Both the position numbers and the translations under genes were made by a program. Shown here piece after piece: positions 44,611 to 56,700 of a stretch of 64,000 bases of DNA. Origin of the DNA: Lineus longissimus (lineage: Eukaryota > Nemertea > Pilidiophora > Heteronemertea > Lineidae); contig NC_088310.1 in the NCBI RefSeq assembly GCF_910592395.1, positions 5,401,501-5,465,500 of the forward strand, in the 5' to 3' direction. The first letter of the stretch is position 1; every line of letters starts with the position of its first letter. The notes below the pieces were generated by a model. That model was not told the origin of the DNA, ran no database searches, and saw only the letters and a list, made by a program, of their open reading frames with translations.

Positions 44611-45373
44611 GGACCGTTTCATATGCCCATATAGTACTTTCACGTTCACCATACTCATTCCATGTAGTATTCATCAGTAAGAGTAGCCAGCATGTTTGTC
44701 ATATCTTCCAGTAGTCGGTAGGACCAGGACAGATTCCGTTTTACCAGGTAATTCTAAATTGGCTGTTGACTTAAAGTGTATCATTCAATGTATGAAAGTT
44801 AGTATCTTGTTGTTTTCAGTTTGGGGGTTAAGGATGCAAATTGTTTTTCTGTATATGTTCACCAAATTGTCAAAGTGACATGTTGGCTGACAATGTATAT
44901 GTAGTCCTTAAGCTGTTTCTCAGAGTTATGTAGGCCTATAGAGTATTGAGAAAACCAATCTTCTGTAGTCCCAGTGTCCATTTAAAACATACATTTTATG
45001 AAAATAAAATTAAAAAATTGTGTGAATTCTCAGTTTGTTCTTGAAGTTGCGGTATTCATTTTTGTTTTTATTTCATGAGAATAAACTTTTGATGTCTGTG
45101 AAAGAAATAACTCTTGTCTCAATATTTTTGGCTCTTAAGATGACCATAAATTGCCCAGGTTCAACATGGAGTACTCCAGGATGCTTCTAGACAATCAGTG
45201 AAATAGATTCCACTAATAACGAAGTGAGAGGGGTCCGCGGCATACCCTGATTGATATAAACCGCCAATTACTTCACTAGTTACTCATCCTGAAGAAATCA
45301 GGAGTTAATGTTTGTTTCTCTGACTCAACACACACCAGTAAATTGTAACCCCTTATTTCATCAGGATGCTAAC

Positions 45374-45540
45374 GGGCCATCCATTTACTATGTACTCCCT
45401 GAAGTGGAGGGGGTCTAGGAATTAGGGGAAAATGCGTACACATGTGCATTTGCCCTGTATATTTTGTTCAAAATGTGCATACAGGGGAGGGGTGGCTCAA
45501 AATCCCCAGTTTGATGCGTACATAATTTATGGATGGCCCC
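45374..45540. mobile_element. short inverted-repeat element (MITE)
   Basis: GGGCCATCCATTTACTATGT at the left end and ATAATTTATGGATGGCCCC at the right end are inverted repeats with few mismatches, separated by a G-rich/T-rich core that itself contains opposed GCGTACA and TGTGCAT segments. At 167 bp with no coding capacity it fits a non-autonomous DNA transposon. It lies 150 bp upstream of the next gene's start. Confidence 0.6.
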
Positions 45541-45614
45541 TACCTACTGTATGTACAGTATAGCTATTAGTGACATGGATTTATTTTGGTACACACTGTA
45601 GATTGAGAAATTTA

Positions 45615-45663
45615 TGACGTCACGGGATTCCCCGCTTTTCCCCATTTCGCGGTAGTGACGTCA
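45615..45663 (+). promoter_or_regulatory. paired palindromic CRE sites
   Basis: Two full TGACGTCA octamers at 45615-45622 and 45656-45663, 41 bp apart, lie 24-72 bases upstream of the ATG at 45687. CREB/ATF/CREM factors bind this sequence in all animals. The closeness to the start suggests a very short 5' UTR and a compact promoter. Confidence 0.6.
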
Positions 45664-45686
45664 TTAGCAACCAGATTTGTGTCAAA

Positions 45687-47307
45687 ATGGCTGGTCCACT
45701 GCTTGGGGTGTATGGCCCTCATAAAGTCCAATTTAGCCGTCATTTGAAGCAATTAAAGCTGCAAACACGTGAAGAAGAGGAAGAAGAATGTTATCCCCAA
45801 ACAGTATGGGTATCAAAACGGTACATTCCGATAGATTTGCGGAGTACAGCGCCTGTTCCAAGGTACAAAATCATGTCGCCACAAAATCGACCAACTCCAC
45901 CAAATCACTGGATTCCAACCAATGAAGCCCCACTGAGAAGTTATGAATGTGGTGGTATGTCGGAGCTTCCTTATGTCTCACAACCAAGCACAAGATGTGA
46001 AGAGTGGTCATCGCTGAGACAGATGCTCCCATCAAGTGGTCGGGCAGTTCCACATGAACCCCCAAACTGGGGAACTGGCACTTCCACTCCTCCAAAAATG
46101 ACCTCAGAAATCCAACGCAGGTTTTCTCATGTGAATAGTCCAATGACCAGGTATGTATTGTGCGATTGTATGTCGTTTTCATTAATCATTGTGTCCTGTT
46201 AGTATTATACTTTACTGATGTTATTTAAAATTCTAAGAATGCTGGGCCAGGCTTGGACCAAAGTAACTAATTACAGAGATTCTGGGCTCCAGGGAAGTCC
46301 TGCAGCGCAGGCAGGTTGAAACGGAACTTGTGACACTATTGTCTGTTTATGATCGATTGAAAAGCTGCTCTTTAAACACAGATCCTCCTTTCATCTTGTT
46401 CCAATGTGCTTGGAAATTGGGAGACTTTCTCCAAGATGAAAGACATAGAGAACAGAACAACATGAAATGTAGTTTACTTTTAATCAAACTCATCCCCCCT
46501 TTCCTCTCCATGACTTTGGCTTTGGCTTCTTTCCCCCCCCCCCCCCCCCCCTCCTCTATTAGGAATAGGACTGGGGGAAACCAGCCTAGCCAACATATAC
46601 TCAATCGGACCAAGACCAGAGGACGTCCATTGTACAATAGTTCTGTGAAGACTTTCATCTATCTTCTCTCATGTCTCACAACAACTTGAAAAGGGAGGCG
46701 CACAAAGTTGCCTGAATAGTTCAAAACAACTGCTTCATTGCTTTCTTTTATACAACCATTATACTCAGTCAAATATCATCCAGTTTTAAGCCTAAAAGCC
46801 CCAACAAAGTCTTGGCCTGTCTGGCATGGTGACCTGGATTAGGTTTTGTAAGACTTCTATCCATTTTGTTATGTTTGCACAAAGGGGCTAGCAGGATCAA
46901 CAATAATTACTTGGCACTTGGTTCAGCACAAAACTAAGCATACTTATCCAACTCTATAATAGTGCCCGTTATGGAAGTTTTCATTACCTTTAGGAACTTG
47001 TGTTGATTTGAAAAATACATGCCTTATCCGAGATATTGCATTTTATCTTGGACTAGTGATAGTATTTTTTAAAGTACATGTAAAGATACACATGTATTTG
47101 CTGTAAAATCAATCTGACATGGCTTTAATGAATGTACCGTACACTTTAAACAGAACCTGGGAGGACAATGAATATGCGTTAAATCAACAAAGCAAGATAC
47201 CCGATACAATATATGTATGCCCTATGTTCTCTCAAAATGCTTCATCATTGTCTTTCAGATATGTTGACCATATGCATCTTACAAACAGACTCTTCCGACT
47301 TCACTGA
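45687..47307 (+). CDS. uncharacterised 170-residue protein, two exons
   Basis: Exon 1 (45687-46150) ends in phase 2 at AG|GTATGT and exon 2 (47259-47307) follows TCTTTCAG, giving 170 residues that end RYVDHMHLTNRLFRLH. The start AAAATGGC has a good context. The protein is rich in Pro, Arg and Ser with an acidic TREEEEEEC stretch near residue 35 and short motifs such as WVSKRYIPIDLRS and RPTPPNHWIPTNEAP; no domain was recognised. This is the style of small axonemal or sperm microtubule-associated proteins, and twin CRE sites fit a testis-expressed gene, but both points are inference. AATAAA at about 47868 ends a 3' UTR of about 580 bases. Confidence 0.7.
46533..46551 (+). repeat. C19 homopolymer run
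   Basis: Nineteen consecutive C bases in the intron of the 170-residue gene. Confidence 0.95.
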
Positions 47308-48382
47308 TGGTTGAAGGATGATAAAGAAACTTTCTGTCGAATTGTATTGTGGTGAAAAAGTGACTTTTCAAAGTGATAAAATGAGCAAGAACTGTGATTA
47401 CAACCAATGCATTTTACTGTGATTATATTTATCTTTGTATATTTTGACCCACTGTCCTGTCAAGGAAGGAATTAATGCATGCAGTATTTGATTAATTATC
47501 TTTGTGCTCTTTTTAAAAATGTTTTCCTTGTGTGTGTTGGAAGTTTTCTTCTCATGAAAATCTCGATTTGATAAGTATCTGATGTGTGTAGCTTATAATG
47601 TGATTTATAGAATAGATAGCACTTTGCACTTTGATTTATAGAATATACAGCACTTTAAAGCCTTGATGTGATACTGGGATTTGTCTGTGGTCACAGCATG
47701 ATAGTTTGTCCGAGCTGCGGTAAGGATAACATCTTGTTTGCTGTGCCCAGTTTGATTTTTCGATATTGCTAAAATATTGTAAAAGTGTCTCGATGCACAT
47801 CAGTATTTCACCAGTTGCCTATGCTATGATTACATTCCTATTGATGTAATTTCTTTGTATGAGTTTTTGAATAAATATTGTTTTTTTCTTGTGTAATTTT
47901 GTCTCTGTGTTGTTAGTAATCTGCACGTCTATCTATGATATAAGTGCATGTCTGGAGAGTGGAAAATGTTCACTGACCTGCAAGTCCTCGTGGATGTGAC
48001 AACTGTACCTGTAAATAGGGCCAGGATATTTGGCAAGATCTCTCAACCCCTGCATGATATATGATCTAAACATGGGACACAATTACTACTGGTGGTTGTG
48101 ACAGTGTCTCTTCTGTAGTTCGCACGAGCCAGCGGAAGTGGACAGCATGTGAGATCTCTATATCATGTTGCCTATCAATGGACAAGACAACCCTCCTGAT
48201 CTGATCTGATTAGGAGCCCACCCATCATTGGCAATGTTCATTATTAGTCTTGGAACAAAGACAGTCGCAGCATCTAACTGGAAAGTCTTGCCAAAAGGCA
48301 CAATTGTCTCTGTCTACTTCGACCTGTGAGGTTTGAGGTTTTCCCCTATTGAAAAGTAATTGTCTCTCCAGATGTCTATTGA

Positions 48383-48574
48383 ATGGATACACTGAAATAT
48401 GGAGAACATCCACAGATGCTAAACCGGTACGGTGCAGCCATGTCACAACCCATTCTTGAAAACATAGGGGTTGATGTTCGCTTCTCCGGCCCAGAGACCG
48501 GAGAAGTTGAATTGTCACAACCAAATGCCAATCTGTCTCATTTCGTTCGGCCGTTCAGTTCCATGAATCGCTAA
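48383..48574 (+). CDS. possible small coding exon, 63 residues
   Basis: A CTCTCCAG acceptor at 48364-48371 precedes an ATG-initiated frame, MDTLKYGEHPQMLNRYGAAM and on to VRPFSSMNR-stop. A TGA lies directly before the ATG in the same frame, so translation must start here. Joining it to the donor at 46150 gives a different, non-coding-looking frame. It may be a small gene with non-coding upstream exons. Composition is plausible for protein but no family is recognised. Confidence 0.35.
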   Translation: MDTLKYGEHPQMLNRYGAAMSQPILENIGVDVRFSGPETGEVELSQPNANLSHFVRPFSSMNR

Positions 48575-49130
48575 GAGATGGCGAGGCGATCGCTTCCCGC
48601 CTCTACAGTACTCCGGACGCAGTGGACTCGGCGCATCGGGAGACCAAATTAGGATGACGCAATGGACTACCAAGGGAGTCTACTCTGTACGCGCTTCACC
48701 TTAATACATTTTAAAGAAAGATCCATGTAACTTCTGTTTATGATGGAATTGCTGCCCGATTTGCAGGTCAGTCCATGCAGTCATACCTTCTTCTAAAGTT
48801 TTGCGGTTGCTAGGTTGACCTTTCTGGTTGCTAGGGGATAAGCGTGGTCATTCTTTTTTTACATTTCTTGTACAATGCTCGTTTCCTGCTTAGTTGGGCC
48901 ATAGGGTATGGTGGAGTACGGAGTGCAGTTCGTATCTTTTTAGGATACATTTGCACCATCTAAGATCACCCAATCTGTGCGAATTCAGTTTAGTAGATGA
49001 CCCTGTTCTTGATATATTTAAAAAGCCCCCTTCAGATAATTATATAATACTGGTAATTAACAACTAATCAATGAAGAATCTGATGATTCAGCACAGTAGC
49101 CTGTAGCTAGGCCATAGAGATTAAGATCTA

Positions 49131-49324
49131 CAGTGGAACCTCCATTACTGGACACCTCTCTATTAAGGACAACCTCTCTATTAAGGACAACCTCTATTAA
49201 GAACACAAGTTTTGGTCCAAAATTGGTTGTTTCCATTCAATTTCACCTCTCTAATCAGTACACCTATCTATTAAGGACAGTAATTGTCAGTCCCGAGGGT
49301 GTCCTTAATAGAGAGGTTCTACTG
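49131..49324 (+). mobile_element. MITE family 2, copy 1
   Basis: Starts CAGTGGAACCTC and ends GAGAGGTTCTACTG as terminal inverted repeats. The interior is built from repeats of CTCTCTATTAAGGACA and includes AGTTTTGGTCC and GTCAGTCCCGAGGGTGTCCT, shared with the copies at 50646 and 50852. About 194 bp, no coding capacity. Confidence 0.75.
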
Positions 49325-50645
49325 GATATTGAAAACCTGTGTGTTTGGTAGTAAGAAAGAGCTCAAAGCAATCCATTTTTCCTGAAATTTTGCTATTTCA
49401 TAATGTTGAAACAGGTCAAAATTAATTTGAGTGAGATCTTTCTGGGAGGACCCTGTTGCAATTCATCTTCAGCCCGCACTCCTGGTTTTGTTCTTGGAAA
49501 AGAATTCATTGGCCTTCGTCTCAAATGCATGACTTACAGGAAAAGTCGTCATTATCAATAATTCGATTGAATAGCATTTAGTTCATTTGGCTAAAATACA
49601 AAAGAATAGCGCAAATTAAACCCTTTGATGTAAGATTCTATTGTTATCACTGAAATAATGTGTTGAAATCCAATTAAATGATAATTGTGGAAACCATGGT
49701 AACTGCATCACCATCGAATAGATCGAAATCGATGGATGGATATTCTGCATTGGGTGTGTTCATTGTGGTCCCTGATAGCAGTTGGTGGGACAGGTTAAAA
49801 CAATGTCACTCAAGAAAAATATGCAATAGCCTAAGGGTGGGTCTTCCAATTACAGGTCACAAGAAATGATTAGAGAGGTGATTTGAAGGAATAATTTCTA
49901 GATTTTTTCAAAAATGGGACATAATAGCCACAAGCATCATAAAAAACAGGTAGTGGGTCAAAAATAGAGGTGCCAAGTCTTCTTCCTTATTAGAGTCTGA
50001 AGGGTGAGGGGGGGGGCTAGTCGATTAATTACTGGATTTGTTCAAAACGTTTCAAGTCTGTCCGAGTATTATTATCATGGCACATAATACTGTCAAATTG
50101 TGTTTACGCTCTATTTGAACCCATTGATAACTAATTATAGTTCAACCGATATTGTCGTTATAATTCAAAAAATATTGTCCTTCCTGTCACTGGCTATTGT
50201 GCATTTTAGCGGGAGTTTGTTGATCTGTCCTGACTTCTATTTTCGCATGCATCTTCTCAATGGGGTTTATTCATTGATTGATCGTAGGTGGCTCCTGCCA
50301 CAAGCGTTTCTGTAGTGGAGAACGCTAGTGCATACCAGTGTATGGATAGTTACACGAGAGAGAAGGTCGGCCTATGAGAGAGTGGAATCTAAGATATTTC
50401 ACTTTGCGTAGGACTATTCCATGTCAGATTTTATGCTTCTTTGGAATACCTTAATTTGGGATTCTCTGAGCTGGTAAGTAATGCTTTTAACCTTGAAATA
50501 AGCGGGGAAGTTAGCATTATATGGCTATGCTTTGCCTTGCATTGCTCAGCCTCTGGTACACAGTTTGCTATAATGGTATAGTGTATGGTATAGCAGTATA
50601 GTGTATGGTATAGCGGTATAGTTCATGGTGTAGCATTGGTATTAA

Positions 50646-50771
50646 CAGCGGAACCTCCCTTAGCGGACACCTCTTTATTAAGGACAACCTCTCTATTAAG
50701 GACACTAGTTTTGGTCCCATTCCATTCAATCTGTCGGTCCCAAGGGTGTTCTTTATAGAGAGGTTCTACTG
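50646..50771 (+). mobile_element. MITE family 2, copy 2 (internally deleted)
   Basis: CAGCGGAACCTCCCTTAGCG at the left and GAGAGGTTCTACTG at the right. It carries the CTCTCTATTAAGGACA and AGTTTTGGTCCC blocks but lacks the middle part present in the other copies. It is preceded by ATTAA and followed by TATCTGTTAAA. Confidence 0.7.
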
Positions 50772-50851
50772 TATCTGTTAAAGCTTGCTGCCCTTTCAGC
50801 TAAAGCTTTCATGCTGATATTGCTTCAGTGTTGGTAGGCTACAAGACAGTG

Positions 50852-51029
50852 TAGTGGAAACTCCCTTAGCGTACACCTCTGTATTAAGGACGCCCTCTCT
50901 ATCAAGGACACTAGTTTTGGTCCCGAATTGGTTGTTCCCATTCAAATTGACCTCTCTAATCAGGACACCTCTCTATTAAGGACAGCACTTGTCAGTCCCG
51001 AGGGTGTGCTTAATAGAGAGGTTCTACTG
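50852..51029 (+). mobile_element. MITE family 2, copy 3
   Basis: TAGTGGAAACTCCCTTAGCG at the left and GAGAGGTTCTACTG at the right, with the complete internal order AGTTTTGGTCCCGAATTGGT, ACCTCTCTAATCAGGACA, GTCAGTCCCGAGGGTG. It sits only 80 bp from copy 2, in the same orientation. Confidence 0.75.
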
Positions 51030-52700
51030 TATATATATGTATGGCTTAACTGCTATGTATTATTTGACTGGAGCTAAATTGACAGCAACCACTGATGAAT
51101 GGTCAGGTTCGAACTTCAAGTTAATTTGACAGCAAAAACAATATTGTACATCATTGGGTCTACATCGGACAGAAAAACAAACGCATTGCTGGTACCTCTT
51201 TCAGCAACAATTTAGGTACTGGAGCTCCCTTCAAATTGCTGGACTAGAGGGAAATTTAAAAGCAACAGCATGCATGGTAGTGAAAACTCCATTTGACAGT
51301 GATGACGAAATAAATGTTGGGTTGGAGGTAAACTTTAGCCAGAAGCAAATGTATTCCCATTGCTTGCAGTAGTAGTATATGTGGTAGATGGTTCAATGTT
51401 GCTAGTCTACGTGCTAAATGGTATTATCTCCACAAAGGTTTCAAATTCTACCTCTTCCTTATCTATGTTGATACTGTGTCAGAAATCTCCTCTTTCTATA
51501 ACAGGAGTTCAACTGCTCCTAAACATAAAGGCCTATCGACAGTCGATGTGTCTTAGTGGGGTCTTATTGTTGACCCTGTTCAAACACACCAGCTAATGCC
51601 TTCACTTCAGAAGGATATAAGGGGAAATGAATGCATTTCCGATTGTCAACGTGTCAACCATATGAGTCATCAGGCTATGGGATATATCTTGCCAATGTGT
51701 AAAACCATTGCCATGGTAATGGTACTTTCTGTTGATCATCGTTATGTAACTTAATTAGTCATCACATATGACCTTGTCATATGCGCCTATCTTATATTTA
51801 AGCAGAGTGAATACTATGTCATCAAACATGATAGTCAGTTTCTTCATTAAGTGACTCATCTATCGAATACACATCAAAGACAATTCAATTGATTTCATAA
51901 CGCTCATCAATAAAACCCTTTGATGTCCTTCCTGCGCTATATTTAATCGCCGTCAATAAAAATGTGCCACACGCTTCTGCAGACATCCACAAAAAGCTCA
52001 ATTTGCATGATACTTTATACTCAGGTGGAGCATTGATTTTACTAATCAAGTGCTCGATGGCTTCCCACTCGAACGAGATTCGGCGCCACTGATGGAGGCA
52101 ACCTGAGATTGGTTAATCGAAGCGGCCTAGGTCTGCCTGCTTATCATTGTTGGTGAATTGATTAGTGTTGGGTTCAAGGCCAAAACGGGGGTTGAAACTT
52201 TCGATATTTCCACGAATTCCAGGGTTAATGCATTCTCACAACACTAACATGTCGATTCTATGCTTAATGAGTAGGCTACTGTACCAAGCACTTTTGTGTC
52301 TCCCCTGTCCTTCTTTAACATAGATCACCCATGGTTTTCCTTTCATGTCTCCCAATTTATTTTGCCTCTTCTCTCACTTATCAGCACATACATATAATTG
52401 CATGTTCTGGCTGAAGTTGCGCCATACGACACTTTAGATCCAATCTTGCAAACCATCCCTTTTGTCAAGTGAGAAACAATGCAGAAAACTCATTTGGCCA
52501 AGAGCAACATGCAACAAAAGTCATAATGCCTCCTCCTCAAGCCCTTTTCATGGCTTTCCCCCTGCTGCTTGTCTACTGCCAAGGACGGTTCAGACCAAAT
52601 ATAGATTGATATTTTCATTGATAGATACTTTATTGTCAGGGTTTTGTTGAGAGGATTAGATGACCTCTGAGTAACCTCTACAACTGGTTGTTCACTCATA
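51030..52700. other. intergenic, no supported gene
   Basis: A 72-codon frame at 51154-51372 has a somewhat protein-like middle (LEGNLKATACMVVKTPFDSD) next to a GTAAAC, but no acceptor or partner exon was found. Otherwise nothing is recognised. Confidence 0.35.
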
Positions 52701-52704
52701 TTCA

Positions 52705-53010
52705 ATTATTTAGTAATCAGGCTGATTTACATACCATTAAACCCACAGGTTCTTTGACAATCTTGGTGGGGAGTTCTGGTTTGTCTTTTATGGGTATGAC
52801 ATTGCTTTCCCTGCTGGAATAGTGGGTCCAATTTATTTTATCAAGCATTATTAAGCATTAAGGCTGATTAACATACCATACCCACAGGTACCCTGGTCCT
52901 GCATATCAAAGCAAGAGTATTCGTGATGCATGTATCTGTCAAGATCTTGAAACTGTTGATTGACATTTCGCTGATCATCACAATGCTTCCCCGCTGGAAC
53001 AGCTAGTCCC
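52705..53010 (+). repeat. diverged tandem duplication, ~142-bp unit
   Basis: AGGCTGATTTACATACCATT..CCCACAGGT near 52719 recurs as AGGCTGATTAACATACCATA..CCCACAGGT near 52860. Each copy is followed by a CTTCCC-type GCTGGAAnAG segment near its end (about 52809 and 52987). Confidence 0.55.
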
Positions 53011-53494
53011 ATCCTGGTGATATATGTCCAACTGGACAATGGCCTAACAATGTCAAATTATGGAAAGGACCTAATATATTTTTGGTGCTTTAATAATACA
53101 TGTAGAATCTTGTTGAACATGTGGAAACAACCTTCAACAGATCTCCTTGACCTTGAATGGTGGGTCAACTAATGCCTGTGGGCTCCCATAATCCCAATGA
53201 GTTGGTAATTGTTGTAATGATTCGTACATGGTATACCTGAAAGAATGCAAGTTGTACCAAGAAAAAAATGAAGATCTTCTTCCTCTGCAGGCTTAAATGT
53301 ACTTATATCAGTCTTGTTTTATATTTTAAATGCACACATTTCCAACCCATGGCATGATGGCAACACCTTAATTATCGTGGCCATTGAGGTGCAACCCAAC
53401 TCAATTTACAACTAATCGGTAGCTAATTATAACAGGTATCCATAGTAATCAATGTCCTTGAGATCCACCATGATTTGGTGGATTGTATTGGCTA

Positions 53495-53735
53495 ACAATG
53501 TTGATTTCAACCTGTTAATTATTGATGCCATGGCCCATTGTTGTCGGTTGTTGTTCCATGTGTGGCCTTTTAGGTGATGAGATGTCGGGTTCATAAGTTT
53601 ATTGGGGAAGCCTTGTTGTTAAAGGTTGCATCAGCTTACCAGAACTTGTCTATTTCAACCCGTAAATTACTGATGCCCTGGCCCATTGTTTTCACTTGTT
53701 TACTTGTGTGGCACTTTAAATGATGTGTAATTAAG
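53495..53735 (+). repeat. diverged tandem duplication, ~155-bp unit
   Basis: ATTTCAACCTGTTAATTATT with GATGCCATGGCCCATTGTTG (near 53502) recurs as ATTTCAACCCGTAAATTACT with GATGCCCTGGCCCATTGTTT (near 53651). Both are followed by a TTGT-rich stretch and a GTGTGGC..TTTTA block. Confidence 0.6.
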
Positions 53736-56700
53736 ACTAATCTTTATTAACTCTTGGTTGAATTGTTATCATTGAGTTTCATATTCCATCCTGGTACTCT
53801 ACTTCTGCTGCAAGTTGCCTACACAAATTTGCTCATCCAGCATTGGTAATTACTGCAGAGTTTAGTAACTGAGTTAGACAAGAAATGTGTAAAACTTTCT
53901 ATGAATGCAACTCAAGTAAATACCTGTCTTGATTCATTCTTGATATACATTGTACATGTATCTTATCTGGAGACAGACATGTAGATGTTTAGTTTTGGCT
54001 AATTTTGATGATTTCTGAAATTCCTCAAATCTTTAATGAGATGTATCATATTCTAGTGCATGGAAAATCGACCTTGTAGAACAATGAGTACTGGTAAAAT
54101 GAGTATGAGGAAGTTGTTTCATCACGGAAGTGGTCAATTGGCGATTTCCCTTCATAGTACAAATGAGGAAATGAATCCATGTTCCGAACATTTTAATGAG
54201 CTTTACAACTTTGCTTTGGTGACTTGCCAGTGTTTATTTCATGAAAGACTGAAATGTCTGAAAACATTACTCATTAGGGCCCAGAATGATATCGCTTACA
54301 GTAGGTCAGACAGTAGATGTCAGTTTTTGGTTCTCTTGCTGTTCTTCATGAGCAAGCACAAAACATCCTCATGGTTGGTTAATGTTCCCAACTGACAACA
54401 AGTTGGTGCTTTCACCAGGTTACAGCTTTGACCTTCGTGTAAAGGTTATGTTCTCATTGTAACCTCATCCCATGCCGCACCCCTCCTTAGATTAATCAGT
54501 CTGGCTTTACAGATGGTCAACTTGATCCCTTGTGAAACAATGGTCACTAGATTTAGCTTTCCATTGTCCAGAGTCTGGTCTTGCATTGATATCATTCTCA
54601 TCTCGGCATGGATCCCTGGTCAATGCAACTTCTGAAACATGACATCATTTTATAAGTTCAGAATGACTCATGTCATCTGACCCCCTGTCCAGTCGGACAG
54701 AGAAGCTCCTTTTAATTGATAGATCATTAACAGCACTGATGTTTCTGAGAGTCCTTGAGCAAGGTACTAACTGCTTCTATCTCTCAACATAGACTAGTGA
54801 TGATAGATATTCTGTCCTGAAAAACTCTATAAGCACCCTTAGAATCTAATTACGATTTTTATTTAGAGCTCCATCTTTGTTTGCTATACAAGTGATGAGC
54901 AAATACTTTATAAACAACCAACATTGTTTATTGCACATACGCCCTTGATATATCCAGTTATCATTGTATGCTAATGTGGTCATCCACTGAAAAAAAGGGA
55001 AAATGGGTTGAAGAAGAAACAGGGTTTTGTCCTTTTGAGGTTTGTTCTGATGTAAACTGCCAAATTTTTGCAATTGTTTTGCTTTCATCGATTTCGCCAA
55101 TAATGTGTAGATGAGAAGGCTTAGAACATGAGACGAGTGTCTGGCCATGTATAAAGCACAGCTGGTACTTGTGTATACAGACGTTACAGCTGACTCGGAA
55201 AGCAGATCGATGAGGTTTGTTAGTAAATATGAGGCTGTTTTTTACCATCAGCTGCAATGGTAGGTTAGGTCGTCTATGGTTGCAATGCTTCGATGCATTC
55301 TGTATTTCCACTCAAAAAAAACACTGCAGCATCTGGAGAGATTGTCTTTCATTCACACCTGGGTTCATAGTCACTCGTACTCAGCATTGGCCCAGCTGCA
55401 TATCATACTGAAAGCCATAAGCTTCAATTCAAGGTTTCTCTGAGTTCAGATTCGATCCTTACCTGATTTCTTGGATGGTTAGTGAATATTTCATAGGTCG
55501 CCCGGTTGGAAACGTTAAGTGTAAAATTATCATGAGAATAACCCCAATCGAAAAGTTACCAAATTCAAGCAGTCTTACTATACATATCATATTCTAAGCC
55601 ATCTCAAGACACTTATGTATCTGAATTGTTTACACCTCAGTTTGATTTCAAGGTTGTTTCAATAGCATCAAACTTTGTGTTACCTGTTCAAATTATGTTA
55701 CTTTGAGAAATACTGCAAAGTGGAAATGTGTCATGTATTCTAGGAAAAATCAATTTTTGGTGTTTTATTACCAGTGCAGTGCATGGTTCTGTAAACAATT
55801 CACTAAAGTGTGACTTGGTAAAGGTTACTTTGATGTACTGACTGTTGGGTCTTTAAATTGACTTATTTTTTGTCTGAAACTGTTTTGTATCAAAACATTG
55901 CAGTTGTTCTTGTGGAAACCAAAACATAAGAACATGTTGCCATCTATATGCCACCTGCCACCGCCCTTCCACAAAATGATTCATTTGAAATCTTCCACTC
56001 AACAGTAAATGATAAAAATCTTTTTGGTTTTACAGCCATGTTCTCTGCACAATGCAGGCTAAAGAATATTTTGGACCAGATATCTGTGCAGAGATGGTAG
56101 CCTGTTGGTAGCAGACATCGGGCAGTATACAGATCCCTATTCAGTCAGAAAGATTCATGATCTACAGATGCCAATAAAATTGTACTAATGATGCCCTTTT
56201 CATCCTAGGTGATATTTAGCTTGCTTTACGATAAAATAGCTCCAACTCAGATGTTTCCTCAGTGTATAGCTATCATGCATGGCCACAGTTTTCTGCTTAC
56301 ATAAAATACCTTACCAGCAAGGGTAAGCGTGCTGCTCTCTTCACCCAGCTTTCTGATAAATTCTCCTTCAACCACATAGTTGAATGGGATACTGTTAGAA
56401 GCATTCCTCTATAAATTATTTTCAACAAGAAGTTTCCATAATTACTTCTCCCCTACTTTACTACTGATCACACTTTTAAGTAGTTATGAGCTTCCTCTTC
56501 AGCTAGGAATCATTTCTAAAGTTTCATGCATACAGTATACTTCAGTACAAGGAATTTGTAGAAAGCCGGTGAATTTGAAACTTATGGTCAAGACTTGACC
56601 TTTGAAACAGTTACTCTGACTCGGCCCAACAAAAAGCACTAAATTCCACTTTGACCTGGCTTTCCGAGAAAAACCCTGATACATTAGCCATCCTGTGTCA

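Noticed and set aside
48372-48460. Alternative last exon of the 170-residue gene
   Set aside because: Splicing from 46150 reads a different frame from the ATG frame here and ends after about 28 unconvincing residues.
54060-55311. Open frames of 100-116 codons on both strands
   Set aside because: Overlapping frames, no homology, no splice or start context beyond an ATG; expected by chance in AT-rich sequence.
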